Shown: piece after piece, positions 25,932-34,850 of the stretch | Layout of the letters: each line of letters begins with the position of its first letter | How positions within the stretch are numbered: the stretch's first letter is position 1 | NCBI GenBank assembly: GCA_963802415.1 | Contig: CAWDIH010000001.1 | Location: 3,162,001 to 3,226,000, forward strand | Direction: 5' to 3' | From: DATAES01 sp963802415 | GTDB lineage: Bacteria > Actinomycetota > Acidimicrobiia > Acidimicrobiales > JACDCH01 | DNA: 64,000 nt | The notes under the pieces: generated by a model | What the model saw: only the letters and a program-made list of their open reading frames with translations | What the model was told of the DNA's origin: nothing | Database searches by the model: none | Translations under genes and position numbers: made by a program

Positions 25932-26998
25932 TCTTTCGGTTTCGGAGCCGCTTGTTCGAAACGGGGGATTTCTCGTCCGCGGTCGACGACGAGGACTGCC
26001 CGGGAATCGACTGCGACGCCCACCCGGTCGCCGGCTTCCGGGACGCCGGCAGAGCGCACGAGCACCTCGATCACGGCGCCAGTCTGCAGGCGCACGGGGA
26101 CCAGAAAATGGTCACCCCTGAACCCTGGCGGCATCGCCTCGCCCTCCACATCGGCGGTCACCGGAGACGCGAGCGTCACCGCGTCAGGACGGAGGACCAC
26201 ACAGGCCGGCCCGTCACCGCGCTCGGTGGCGAAGGTGCCCGCCGGGCACACGGCACGGCCCTGGCGTACGTCCACGTCGAAGACGTTCGTGAAGCCGAGG
26301 AAGCGGGCGACGAACCCGTCGGCCGGTCGACGCCACACGTCTCGGGGGGTACCGAGTTGCACGATCGTCCCGGCGCGCATCACCGCAACGCGATCCGCGA
26401 TCGTGAACGCCTCGCCCTGGTCGTGCGTGACGGTGATCGTCGTGGTCTCGAGTGCTCGGAACAGATCGCGCAACTCGACCGTGAGCCGCTCGCGCAGCGA
26501 CCGATCGAGCGAGCCGAGCGGCTCGTCGAGCATCAACAGACGCGGCCTCGGAGCCAGTGCCCGCGCCAGCGCGACCCGTTGCTGCTCACCGCCGGACAGC
26601 GACGCGATCGACCGCCGGTCGTACCCCGCGAGTCCGACGAGCTCCAACGCCTGGCGCACGTGCTCGGCGACCGCGGCACGCTCGTCGCGCTGCATGCGAG
26701 GACCGAACGCGATATTGCCCGCAACGTCGCGGTGCGGGAACAGCGCGTAGTCCTGGAACATCAGCCCTAACCGCCGCCGGTGCGGCGGTACACCGGCGAG
26801 ATCCGCGCCGTCGACCACGATGGAACCCGCGTCGGGCGTCACGAGGCCGGCGATGGCGCGGAGCATCGTGCTCTTGCCGCAACCACTGGGTCCTAGCAGC
26901 GTGAGGATCTCGCCCGAGGCCACGTGCAAGTCGACCGAATCCAGCGCGACGGTGTCGCCATACGCGACGCGGAGACCCTCGATGTCGAGGGTGCTCAA
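25928..26998 (-). CDS. ABC transporter ATP-binding protein of the thiamine system (ThiQ-like)
   Basis: A 356-residue importer ATPase: Walker A GPSGCGKST, Q-loop MFQDYALFPHRDV, signature LSGGEQQRVALARAL, Walker B LLMLDEPLGSLD, H-loop VTHDQGEA, and a C-terminal TOBE-like regulatory domain (VVLRPDAVTLASPV). By sequence alone it could serve spermidine, iron or thiamine; its place after thiB and thiP under a TPP riboswitch points to thiamine. TTG start overlapping the thiP stop. Confidence 0.85.
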   Translation of the reverse strand: MSTLDIEGLRVAYGDTVALDSVDLHVASGEILTLLGPSGCGKSTMLRAIAGLVTPDAGSIVVDGADLAGVPPHRRRLGLMFQDYALFPHRDVAGNIAFGPRMQRDERAAVAEHVRQALELVGLAGYDRRSIASLSGGEQQRVALARALAPRPRLLMLDEPLGSLDRSLRERLTVELRDLFRALETTTITVTHDQGEAFTIADRVAVMRAGTIVQLGTPRDVWRRPADGFVARFLGFTNVFDVDVRQGRAVCPAGTFATERGDGPACVVLRPDAVTLASPVTADVEGEAMPPGFRGDHFLVPVRLQTGAVIEVLVRSAGVPEAGDRVGVAVDSRAVLVVDRGREIPRFEQAAPKPKE

Positions 26999-28639
26999 AA
27001 CTCCCCCAGGCCAGGCGTACGAAAGCGTTCGATGGTGAAGATCGCGGTAGCGGTGATCAACATGAGCAACGTGCTCATCGCCATCGCTGCTCCGAAGTTC
27101 GTGGCACCTGCTTGCGAGAGGTAACGGAAGATCGCTACCGGCATCGTGGGCCGGTCCGGTCGCGCGATGAACAGCGTCGCACCGAACTCACCGAGCGAGA
27201 TGGCGAACGCGAAGCCGGCTGCGACGAGGACCGCTCGCCGCACGATCGGGAGGTCGACCTCCCGCCACACGCGTGACGGTGACGCCCCGAGCACGGTTGC
27301 CGCTTCCCGCAACCGGTCGTCGATCGAGCGGAGCACAGGGACGAGGATGCGCACGACGAAGGGGATGGCGATCAGCGAATGTGCGATCGGAACGATGATC
27401 CATGACGAGCGCAGGTCGACGGGATGATCGAGCGCGATGAGGAAGCCGAAGCCGACGGTGACCGCAGAGGTTCCGAGCGGCAGCATCAACAGCAGGTCGA
27501 ACGCGGTTCGTCCCCGGCTCCTCCGGCGCGCGCCGCCGGCCACGACGAAGGCAGCGATACCGCCGATGGTGAGCGCGATGGCGGTCGCGACGGTTGCGAA
27601 CGCCAGCGAGTTGCGGACCGCGTCGAGCGGTGGCACGAACCTCGCCGCGATCCGCGGCGTCTCGATCAGTGCCCGGTAGTAGCCGAATCCGTAGCCCGAC
27701 GCGGTGTGCAACGAACGCTCCACGAGGACGGCCATCGGCGTGCCGAGAACGACTGCCATCACCCCCAAGTTGGCGGCGAGGAACCAGCGTTCACCGCGAC
27801 GAGGGCGATGGGCAACGTCCGCGACCGGCAGCAGCCGTTGTTGCACGCTGCGCTTGTTGGTCGCCCATGAGGAGACGACGAGCAACGCGATGACCGCAGC
27901 GAGTTGCACGAGAGCGAGCACGCTCGCGGTGCGGAGGTCGAGCCGATCAAGAGTCGCCGCGCTTTATGGCGACCTCGAGGGTGGCGTGCTGTTCGCCGCC
28001 GAGAACGAGGATGACGCCGAATGAGGTGAACGAGAACAGGAACACGATCGCGGCCGCGGAAACGACCGCTGGTCTGAGCAACGGCCACGTGACTTCTCGC
28101 AGCGCGCGCCATCGCGACGCGCCGAGGGTGCGCGCCGCGTCGTCGAGCGCGGGATCGAGATGCGACCACAGTCCGCCCACGGCGCGAACAACGACGGCGT
28201 AATTGAAGAACAGGTGGGCGAGCAGGATCGCCCAGACCGAGTCCTCGAGCGAGAACCGTCCGCCCAGGACGCCGCGCGATCCGATGATGGCCAGGAATGC
28301 AGACCCGACGACGATCGTGGGGAGAACGAACGGCACCGTGACGGCGGCCCGCAACAGGTTCTTGCCCCGGAACGCGAAACGGGCGAATACGTACGCCCCT
28401 GGCAACGCAAGCGCGAGCGTCAGGAGCGTCGACACGGCCGCCTGCCACACCGTGAACCAGACGACTCGTCTGGTCACCGGATCGGAGAGAAGGTCGCCGA
28501 CCGCACCTGGGTCCCAACGTCCGTCCGGGCGAAGACCGCGAACGATGATCCGCGTCACTGGCCACACGAAGAACACCGCGATGAAGACAGCGGGGACTGT
28601 CGCGAGCGCCGCCACACCGATGCCGCGGCGTCGCGTCAT
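26995..28639 (-). CDS. thiP: Thiamine ABC transporter permease, ThiP-like (frameshifted)
   Basis: Double-length importer permease with two BPD-transp domains in one chain. The first half starts MTRRRGIGVAALATVPAVFIA and has the EAA-type loop DDAARTLGASRWRALREVTWPLL; the second half has REAATVLGASPSRVWREVDLPIV. Around 27955-27962 the frame shifts by one base: ATLEVAIK in the first frame, then AATLDRLDLRTASVLALVQL in the second. Joined, it is about 547 residues, typical of ThiP. It begins 4 bp after thiB. Confidence 0.82.
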
Positions 28640-28643
28640 GGAG

Positions 28644-29720
28644 TCATCCGAGGACAGCAGAAGTCCAGTCGTCGATCCATCGTTCCCGGTTCTGACCGAT
28701 CGTCGCCGGGTCGACCTCGATCGGGTTGGGCGGCTTGACCGCGAACTTGGTGAACACGTCCGGCAAAGAGGCCTCTGTACGCACGGGGTAGACGTACATC
28801 TGCAGCGGCATGTCCTCCTGGAACTGCTTCGAGAGCATGAAGTCGAGGAACTCGTGCGCGGCGTCCGCATGCGACGTGCCCTTCAGGACGCCCGCGAACT
28901 CGATCTGACGGAAGCAGCTGTCCTGGACGACGCCGACGGCCGTGTCGCTCTTCGGCGGATCGGCGAACACGACGTCGGCGGGCGGGCTCGTTGCGTAGGA
29001 CAGCACGACCGTCCGAGTCCCCGTACCGGCGCTGCCGACCGTGAACTCGTTGTTGTACGCCTGGTCCCACCCGTCCACCACCTTCAACCCGTTCGCCTCG
29101 AGCTGACGCCAGTAGTCCAGGTAGTGCTCCGGTCCGAAGTGCTCGACGGTCGCGACGAGAAAGGCGAGGCCCGGGCTCGAGGTGGCAGGGTTCTCGACCA
29201 CGACCTTGTTCGCGAACGGCGACGTGGTGAGATCCTCGAGCGTCGTGGGTGGGGCGGGTTGATCGGCCCCACCGAACGCGCGCTTGTCGTAGTTCAGGCA
29301 CACGTCGCTCTCGTCGATCGGTGTGACGCGATGCTGGTCGCGGTCGAGGTCGAAGGCCGGGTCGACCGAGCTCAACGCCGGTGACGTGTACGGCTCGAAC
29401 AATCCCGCGTCGAGTCCTTTGGTGAGCAGCGTGTTGTCGATGCCGTACAGCAGGTCACCCTGAGGATGGTCCTTGGTGAGAATCGCCTGGTTGACGAGCG
29501 CGCCCGCATCACCGCTCTTCACCTGCTTCACAGTGATGCCGCTCTGGTCCTCGAACGCCTTGAGCACGTTGTCGCTGACCGCGAACGAGTCGTGGGTCAC
29601 GATCGTGATCGTCTGGCTCGACGACTTGCCGCTGCCCCCGCTGCTACAAGCCGCTGCACCCAGCGCGACGGCCGCCAGGACGACGACCGCGGTCGATCGA
29701 ATCGAGCTTCGGGTACGCAT
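28644..29720 (-). CDS. thiB: Thiamine ABC transporter substrate-binding lipoprotein
   Basis: A 358-residue periplasmic-type binding protein with signal peptide and lipobox (VVVLAAVALGAAAC), followed by TITIVTHDSFAVSDNVLKAFE, the beginning of ThiB-family solute-binding proteins, and RVTPIDESDVCLNYDKRAF. The final WIDDWTSAVLG is also typical. It captures thiamine or its phosphate outside the cell for ThiP/ThiQ. ATG 29720 or the GTG just before it can serve as start; GGAGAAGAGG lies upstream. The tpk reading frame overlaps the first 77 bases. Confidence 0.87.
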   Translation of the reverse strand: MRTRSSIRSTAVVVLAAVALGAAACSSGGSGKSSSQTITIVTHDSFAVSDNVLKAFEDQSGITVKQVKSGDAGALVNQAILTKDHPQGDLLYGIDNTLLTKGLDAGLFEPYTSPALSSVDPAFDLDRDQHRVTPIDESDVCLNYDKRAFGGADQPAPPTTLEDLTTSPFANKVVVENPATSSPGLAFLVATVEHFGPEHYLDYWRQLEANGLKVVDGWDQAYNNEFTVGSAGTGTRTVVLSYATSPPADVVFADPPKSDTAVGVVQDSCFRQIEFAGVLKGTSHADAAHEFLDFMLSKQFQEDMPLQMYVYPVRTEASLPDVFTKFAVKPPNPIEVDPATIGQNRERWIDDWTSAVLG

Positions 29721-30396
29721 CACGCCTCTTCTCCATTTCGTTCGCCCGGAGCACGGCCACCAACGTGCCCGCGTCCAGCAGCACCTCTGCGGGCGACGTC
29801 TCGAGCACGTTGCTCACGCCCCGTGTCGTCCCAGGGGGAAGAGTCTCGCCGTGCAGCGGATAGCGCAGGCCGTTCGTGCGGACGCCTTCAGCGGGACCAT
29901 GGACGGGCACCAGCGAGACGAGCTCGCCGTGCTCGCCGGCGAGCCGCACGGCTTGTCCTCCGTGCACGACGTGCACACGACTTCGGCCGAGGTACGCGGC
30001 GATGCAACACGTCCTGTACCGGGGCGATGCCAGCAAGAGGAAATTGGCGAACAGGTGGTCGCGCCGGCCGCCGTCGCCCCCGAGGACGATCACGTCATGC
30101 GCGCCGGCGACCAGCGCTTCGTCCAGTGCCAGCTCGAGGTCGGTGCGGTCCTTCGCGACGGGACGACGTTCGACCCGGGCGCCGGCCACGATGACCTCGT
30201 CCAGACCTCGTGTCGACACAGAGTCGAAGTCGCCGATCGCCACGTCGACGTGGAGCCCGGACGCGAGCGCGTGGTCGACACCGGAGTCGGCCGCGATCAC
30301 GAACGCGTCCTCCGGCAACTCCAGATGCGCCACCGTCTCCGGGTCGGGCACGTCGCCTCCTGCGACAACGATGCAATGCTCACGTTCACCGGGCAC
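29644..30396 (-). CDS. Thiamine pyrophosphokinase
   Basis: Converts thiamine to TPP. It carries FVIAADSGVDHAL, VAIGDFDSV, DRTDLELALDEAL and LGGDGGRRDHLFAN, the active-site motifs, then a C-terminal beta domain (VSNVLETSPAEVLLDAGTLVAVL). An in-frame ATG at 30414 lies inside the riboswitch, so I start at the GTG at 30396, preceded by GGAGGGAG. The last 25 residues overlap thiB out of frame and look unnatural; a one-base slip after GTLVAVL would end the protein in APGERNGEEA with its TGA overlapping the thiB ATG (TGATG), which seems more likely. Confidence 0.85.
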   Translation of the reverse strand: MPGEREHCIVVAGGDVPDPETVAHLELPEDAFVIAADSGVDHALASGLHVDVAIGDFDSVSTRGLDEVIVAGARVERRPVAKDRTDLELALDEALVAGAHDVIVLGGDGGRRDHLFANFLLLASPRYRTCCIAAYLGRSRVHVVHGGQAVRLAGEHGELVSLVPVHGPAEGVRTNGLRYPLHGETLPPGTTRGVSNVLETSPAEVLLDAGTLVAVLRANEMEKRRDAYPKLDSIDRGRRPGGRRAGCSGL

Positions 30397-30398
30397 GG

Positions 30399-30512
30399 CT
30401 CCCTCCGCTGGCATTACCCAGTTCAGGTTCGTGGGTCGGTGGCGCTGCTCGTGTCCGCCCTCAGGCGATGCCGGCCACCCTCTCAGCCCGGCTGTCCCGA
30501 GCTCCCCAGGGT
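30399..30512 (-). promoter_or_regulatory. TPP riboswitch (THI element)
   Basis: On the minus strand the invariant blocks are present in order: GGGGAGC at the 5' side, GGGCTGAGAGGG (the CUGAGA loop), a variable arm, ACCCACGAACCTGAACTGGG (the ACCUGA loop) and GTAATGCCAGCGGAGGGAG (the AAUGCC...GGGA core). The closing helix includes GGAGGGAG, which is also the Shine-Dalgarno sequence of tpk, whose GTG lies 3 nt downstream, so TPP binding would hide the ribosome site. It controls tpk-thiB-thiP-thiQ. Confidence 0.95.
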
Positions 30513-30634
30513 TTCGGTTCTGTCACGCTGATGGTACCGCCGGCGCGGCACGGCCGCGCTGCCGGGAATACTTTGACGTCGAACCCAGTCGCCTCGGCGA
30601 GGTCGAGGCGTCGCCCACGAGGAGGAGACACGTG

Positions 30635-30955
30635 ATGCCGAAGTATCTGCTCCAGGTCAACTACACGCTCGACGGAGTTCGCGGCGTCCTCGCCAAAGGA
30701 GGGACGGCGCGGAAGTCGGCTGCCCAGGCCGCGGCCAAGAGCGTCGGCGGCAAGATCGACTCCTTGTACTTCGCGTTCGGCGGCACCGACGTGTACGCGA
30801 TCGCCGACATGCCCGACAACGAGGCGGCTGCAGCCCTCGCTCTCACGGTCACCGCAGGCGGCGGAGCTGAGGTGAAGACGACCGTGCTCCTCACTCCCGA
30901 CGAGATCGACGGTGCGGCGGAGAAGAAAGTGAAGTACACGCCGCCGGGAGGCTGA
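30635..30955 (+). CDS. GYD-domain protein
   Basis: A 106-residue GYD-family protein: MPKYLLQVNYTLDGVRGVLAKGG, GKIDSLYFAFGGTDVYAIADMPDNEAA, and VKTTVLLTPDEIDGAAEK. The fold resembles a ferredoxin-like alpha/beta barrel domain; the function is unknown. GGAGGAG at 30621-30627 fixes the ATG. It diverges from the TPP-controlled operon and is followed 32 bp on by an aldo/keto reductase. Confidence 0.87.
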   Translation: MPKYLLQVNYTLDGVRGVLAKGGTARKSAAQAAAKSVGGKIDSLYFAFGGTDVYAIADMPDNEAAAALALTVTAGGGAEVKTTVLLTPDEIDGAAEKKVKYTPPGG

Positions 30956-30987
30956 GTCGTCGGTCCCGCTTCCCGTAGCGTGCGGCG

Positions 30988-31923
30988 ATGGAGACTCGCA
31001 CGATCGGAAGCTTGACCGTCTCTGTTGTCGGCGTCGGCTGCAACAACTTCGGACGGCGTATCGACGAAGCCGCGTCCCGTGCCGTTGTCGACGCCGCTCT
31101 CGATGAAGACCTCACGCTCTTCGACACCGCCGATACGTACGGAGTAGGCCAGAGCGAAGAGTTCCTCGGCAAGGCACTCGGATCCCGACGGGACGACGTC
31201 GTGATCGCGACCAAGTTCGGCATGGGTGACGGCACGAACCTGCCGAAGGGTGCGAGTGCCACGTCGATTGCCTCGGCCGTGGAAGGAAGCCTTCGACGGC
31301 TCGGCACGGACCGCATCGACCTCTACTTTCTGCACGCGCCCGACGACTCCACGCCAGCCGACGAGACGCTCGCGGCGCTCGATCGGCTGGTGACCGATGG
31401 CAAGGTGCGCGAGATCGGTTGCTCCAACTTCGACGGAGCGCGGATCGACGCGGCCGCGTCTGCCGCGGCGGAAGCCGGTTCGACACCGTTCGTGAGCGTG
31501 CAGAACGAGCTGAGCGTGTTACGCCGCCGCGGCGAATCGGACCTGCTCGATGCCTGCGCGCGCCACGACCTCGCCATCCTTCCCTACTTCCCGCTCGCGT
31601 CGGGGATGTTGACGGGCAAGTACCGCCGAGGCGAGGCTCCGCCCGACGGGACACGGCTCGCGGACATGCCTGCCGAAGGACGGGAGCGTGCCCTGTCGGA
31701 CCGTCGTTTCGACGTCGTCGAGCAACTCGACGCGTTCGCGCGAGACCACGACCGCACGCTGCTCGAGCTCGCGATGTCCTGGCTGGTTGGACTGCCGCAC
31801 CTCGCCTCGGTCATCGCCGGGGCGACCAAGCCGGAGCAGGTGCGGGCCAACGCTGCGGCGGTGAGCTGGAAGATGGCAGACGACGAGCGCGCCGAGATCG
31901 ACAAGATCTCGCCGGCGCGTTGA
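30988..31923 (+). CDS. Aldo/keto reductase
   Basis: NADPH-dependent oxidoreductase of 311 residues on the AKR (beta/alpha)8 barrel. The tetrad is visible: Asp and Tyr in LFDTADTYGVGQSE, Lys in VVIATKFGMGD and His in DLYFLHAPDDS; the cofactor region is VIAGATKPEQVRANAAAV near the end. Substrate unknown. It reads with the GYD gene and converges on an acyl-CoA dehydrogenase, sharing the hairpin at 31921-31963. Confidence 0.92.
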   Translation: METRTIGSLTVSVVGVGCNNFGRRIDEAASRAVVDAALDEDLTLFDTADTYGVGQSEEFLGKALGSRRDDVVIATKFGMGDGTNLPKGASATSIASAVEGSLRRLGTDRIDLYFLHAPDDSTPADETLAALDRLVTDGKVREIGCSNFDGARIDAAASAAAEAGSTPFVSVQNELSVLRRRGESDLLDACARHDLAILPYFPLASGMLTGKYRRGEAPPDGTRLADMPAEGRERALSDRRFDVVEQLDAFARDHDRTLLELAMSWLVGLPHLASVIAGATKPEQVRANAAAVSWKMADDERAEIDKISPAR

Positions 31924-31963
31924 CGGCTGGGGAGCCTGCGAGCCAGACCCAGCCGGGCCGTCA
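31921..31963. terminator. Bidirectional hairpin spanning both stop codons
   Basis: TGACGG and CCGTCA form an outer pair and CGGCTGGG/CCCAGCCG an inner 8-bp stem across a 16-nt loop. The two stop codons (TGA of the AKR, TCA of the dehydrogenase) are part of the stem ends, so one structure ends both converging transcripts. Confidence 0.6.
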
Positions 31964-33175
31964 GCGTCGCAACAGGTCCTTGGCGATGTGGGTGATCTGG
32001 ATCTCGTCGGTTCCCGCGTAGATCTGCAGGACCTTCGCATCGCGCGCGAGCTGCTCGACGTGGAACTCGGACATGTAACCGTTGCCTCCGTGGAGCTGTA
32101 CCGCCTCCATGGCGACCTCGGTCGCGGCGCGCGCGGAGTACAACTTCATCGCAGACGCTTCGGCCAGCGTGAGGCCTCGTCCCGCGGCGGACATCTCGAT
32201 GAAGCGGAACACAAGATTTTGCACGTTGAGACGCGCGACCTCCATGCGAGCGAGCTTCTCCTGGATGAGCTGGAACTCACCGATCGGCTGACCGAACTGG
32301 ACGCGGTTCTTCGCGTACTCCACACACGTCTCGAGGCACTGCTCGATGATTCCGAGGGCCATCGCAGCGACACCTGTTCGTTCCATCGAGAACGTGTCCC
32401 TTGCGCCTTCGCGACCTCCGGCGGGCACGTCTTCCGTCTCGCCGAGCAAGCGGTCACGGCCGACACGCACGTCGGTGAGGAAGAGCTCGCCCGTCGGCGA
32501 GGAGTGCATTCCCATCTTGCGCAACGGCTTCGTCTGCTCGAGACCCGCCATACCGGAGTCGAGGACGAACGACAGGATCTTGCGCTCCGCCGGTGGGTTG
32601 CCCTCGTCGAGCTTGCAGATGAAGACGATGGTGTCGGCGTACGGGCCGTTCGTGATGAACATCTTGGATCCGTTGAGCACGTACTCGTCGCCGTCGCGCC
32701 GCGCAGTCGACCGCATCGAACCGAACGCGTCCGATCCCGAGTTCGGCTCCGTGATCGCCCACGCCCCGATCTTGTCGAGCGTCAGGAGATCGAGCGCCCA
32801 CCGCTCCTTCTGCGCCGTCGTTCCCCGGCTCATGATCGCCGCGCTCGTAAGGCCCATCGACACACCCATCGCGGTGACCAGTCCGGGACAGTGGCGGCAC
32901 AGCTCGATGATCGGGATGATCGACACCGCCGCGTCGTTGGTACGGCCGACCGTGTCGGCCGGCTCCGGGCCCGGCGCTCGCTCGCGTTCGATCCGGCGCT
33001 TGAACTGCTCGCGCGCCATGACGTCCATCCCGAATGTGGCGAACAACTTGCGCAGGACCTCGTAGGGCGGCAGGTCGCCGTGCTCGAGCTCGTCGCGCTT
33101 GGGCACGACCTCCGCCTCGACGAACTGACGGACGGCATCGCGGATCATCTGATGCTCTTCGGACCATTCGAACAT
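31961..33175 (-). CDS. Acyl-CoA dehydrogenase
   Basis: FAD enzyme of 404 residues oxidising acyl-CoA thioesters. Visible are the helical N-domain (FEWSEEHQMIRDAVRQFVEAEVVP), the flavin segment WAITEPNSGSDAFGS, FITNGPYADTIVFICK and VQLHGGNGYMSEFHVEQLARDAKVLQIYAGTDEIQ. The usual catalytic Glu (YEGT in medium-chain enzymes) is Ala here (YAGT); a Glu in FSMERTGVAAMAL aligns with the alternative base used by isovaleryl- and long-chain dehydrogenases. Substrate unknown. Confidence 0.93.
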   Translation of the reverse strand: MFEWSEEHQMIRDAVRQFVEAEVVPKRDELEHGDLPPYEVLRKLFATFGMDVMAREQFKRRIERERAPGPEPADTVGRTNDAAVSIIPIIELCRHCPGLVTAMGVSMGLTSAAIMSRGTTAQKERWALDLLTLDKIGAWAITEPNSGSDAFGSMRSTARRDGDEYVLNGSKMFITNGPYADTIVFICKLDEGNPPAERKILSFVLDSGMAGLEQTKPLRKMGMHSSPTGELFLTDVRVGRDRLLGETEDVPAGGREGARDTFSMERTGVAAMALGIIEQCLETCVEYAKNRVQFGQPIGEFQLIQEKLARMEVARLNVQNLVFRFIEMSAAGRGLTLAEASAMKLYSARAATEVAMEAVQLHGGNGYMSEFHVEQLARDAKVLQIYAGTDEIQITHIAKDLLRR

Positions 33176-33229
33176 GGCGCAACCGTACGCTCGCCCGCGC
33201 CGGCCGTCAGGGTCCGGCTACACGCGTCG

Positions 33230-33928
33230 TTACGCGAATGACGGGCGGAAGGCCAGAACCGCGGCGACGTAGAGCAGCGTGTCGGGCAATTTCACCCCGC
33301 TCGAGACGGACCGCAGCCCCTGGTAATACGCAGCCACCGACACAGGCACGTTGTTGCCGGTCCGATCGAGGAGATACCGCAGGAAGCGCGCCGACATCCG
33401 GATGTTGTCGTTCGCGGCAGTGGGATTGAGCTGCACTCCGATCAACGCTCGGGTGAAGACGACCGTTGCAGGCATGAGCTGACCGATACCGATCGCCCCG
33501 GTTCTCGACACGACGTTCGCCTGCCAGCCGGACTCGATCCACGCGATCGCCTGCAGCAGATCCGGAGCCACGCCGTAGCGCGCCGCCCACCACTGGAAGA
33601 CCGGCCGCAACCTCGCACGTTCCGGATGCGCCCGAAGCTTCGCCGGCAGAACGCTCTGTCGCTGGGCCGACGCCTGCTGACGACCGGGGATCGTGAGACG
33701 CTTCCCGATCACGATGACATTGGGATTGCGAAGGGCGTTGGCGAACGCGATCGCCGACACGGTCGTGCCATATCGGCTTGCGATCGACGACAAGGTGTCC
33801 CCCGGCTTCACGACATAGGTCTGCGAACCCGAAGACGTCGACCTCGTCGTGGCTGACTGCCCGGCAAACGCGAGCGCGGCGACGGCGAGTACGCACAACG
33901 CCGTCGTGAGGCGGCGGCTCACCGGCAC
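33230..33928 (-). CDS. Secreted LysM lytic transglycosylase
   Basis: A 232-residue exported protein: signal peptide (TTALCVLAVAALAFA), one LysM domain (YVVKPGDTLSSIASRYGTTVSAIAFANAL) binding peptidoglycan, and an SLT-type domain with the catalytic Glu in AIAWIESGWQANVVS and the GAIGIGQLMPAT motif. It would cleave glycan strands. Its GTG start lies inside the end of the LysM-M23 gene (10-bp overlap), so the two wall enzymes are likely made together. Confidence 0.9.
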   Translation of the reverse strand: MPVSRRLTTALCVLAVAALAFAGQSATTRSTSSGSQTYVVKPGDTLSSIASRYGTTVSAIAFANALRNPNVIVIGKRLTIPGRQQASAQRQSVLPAKLRAHPERARLRPVFQWWAARYGVAPDLLQAIAWIESGWQANVVSRTGAIGIGQLMPATVVFTRALIGVQLNPTAANDNIRMSARFLRYLLDRTGNNVPVSVAAYYQGLRSVSSGVKLPDTLLYVAAVLAFRPSFA

Positions 33929-34728
33929 GCGGCAACGAGCGACGGGTACGGGTTCACCGCCGCGCCGCCGGCCGGATGGACCTCGAAGTGCAGGTGAACT
34001 GGGCCGCCCCTGGCGTCACCAGTGTCACCTACGTACCCGATGGTGTCGCCCGCTTTGACCTTGCCTGCCTTGCCGAACCTGTCGAGGTGGGCACCGACGT
34101 ACAACGTGCCATCGGAGCCGACGAGGCGGAACTGATTGCCGCTGATGCTGCCGACTTTCTGCGTCACGGTCCCGCTGACCGGGGCCGCGACCGGAGTGCC
34201 TCGCTTCGCCATCAAGTCGTTGCCCTGGTGGAAGCCGGTGTTCGAGCGGGGGAAGCCCCAATCGTTCATGAACGGGGCGCCGGGCACCGGACAGCGCGCC
34301 AGCGCGCCGGCCTTCGCGCCGTTGCGCGGTGCAAGAAGCAAATACCCGCCGGCGAAGAGCGTCGACGACGATTTCAGGCCGTTTGCCGCCATGATCGTCG
34401 CGGCCGGTACGCCCGTGCGCGCCGCGATCTTGGCCAGCGTGTCGCCCGCCAGGACGACCACGGTCCCCGGGATGGAGGCTGCTTTCGCCGGAGCCGCTGC
34501 CGGCGCGGGCGCGCCGGGCAGCATGAGGTTCTGGCCGATCAGGATGAAGTTCGGGTTGCGAATGGCATTCGCGAACGCCAGCGCCTGCACGGTCGTGCCA
34601 TTGCGGGCCGCGATCGAGGACAGGGTGTCGCCGCCACGGACGGTGTAGCGCCCGGTCTGAGCCAGGCCGGCCATCGCGGTGAGGGCCACGACGCCCACGA
34701 GGAGCGCAGTGCGGCCTGTGTGGCGCAC
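33919..34728 (-). CDS. Secreted LysM-M23 endopeptidase
   Basis: A 269-residue exported protein with signal peptide (ALLVGVVALTAMAGLAQ), two LysM domains (TVRGGDTLSSIAARNGTTVQ and VVLAGDTLAKIAARTGVPAA) and a C-terminal LytM domain with HQGNDLMAKRG and HLHFEVHPAGGAA, the intact zinc ligands. It is expected to cut peptide cross-links and pairs with the overlapping transglycosylase: one cuts glycan, the other peptide. GTG start. A hairpin (34755-34784) sits 27 bp upstream of the start. Confidence 0.9.
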   Translation of the reverse strand: MRHTGRTALLVGVVALTAMAGLAQTGRYTVRGGDTLSSIAARNGTTVQALAFANAIRNPNFILIGQNLMLPGAPAPAAAPAKAASIPGTVVVLAGDTLAKIAARTGVPAATIMAANGLKSSSTLFAGGYLLLAPRNGAKAGALARCPVPGAPFMNDWGFPRSNTGFHQGNDLMAKRGTPVAAPVSGTVTQKVGSISGNQFRLVGSDGTLYVGAHLDRFGKAGKVKAGDTIGYVGDTGDARGGPVHLHFEVHPAGGAAVNPYPSLVAACR

Positions 34729-34754
34729 TCGAGAGCTGGTTGGGACGCGGATGT

Positions 34755-34784
34755 CAGAACCTCCGGGGCTCCGCCCGCGTTCTG
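34755..34784 (-). promoter_or_regulatory. Stem-loop in the 5' leader of the LysM-M23 gene
   Basis: CAGAAC (34755-34760) pairs with GTTCTG (34779-34784), and the 18 nt between contain CTCCGGGG/GGCGGAG-type complementarity, giving a compact structure 27 nt before the GTG. Cell-wall hydrolases in actinobacteria are often under leader-RNA control (c-di-AMP riboswitches), but I cannot match this one to that consensus. Confidence 0.3.
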
Positions 34785-34850
34785 CTCACGGTAAATGATC
34801 ACACCAGCCACTTCAACCCCTCCAGCCACATTGTCATCTTTCCCTCCGCG

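Noticed and set aside
30412..30414. ATG at 30414 as the tpk start
   Set aside because: It is part of the invariant AATGCC core of the TPP riboswitch; the GTG at 30396 has the ribosome site.
34729..34850. c-di-AMP (ydaO-type) riboswitch before the LysM-M23 gene
   Set aside because: The expected conserved blocks could not be found on the minus strand; only a generic stem-loop is present.
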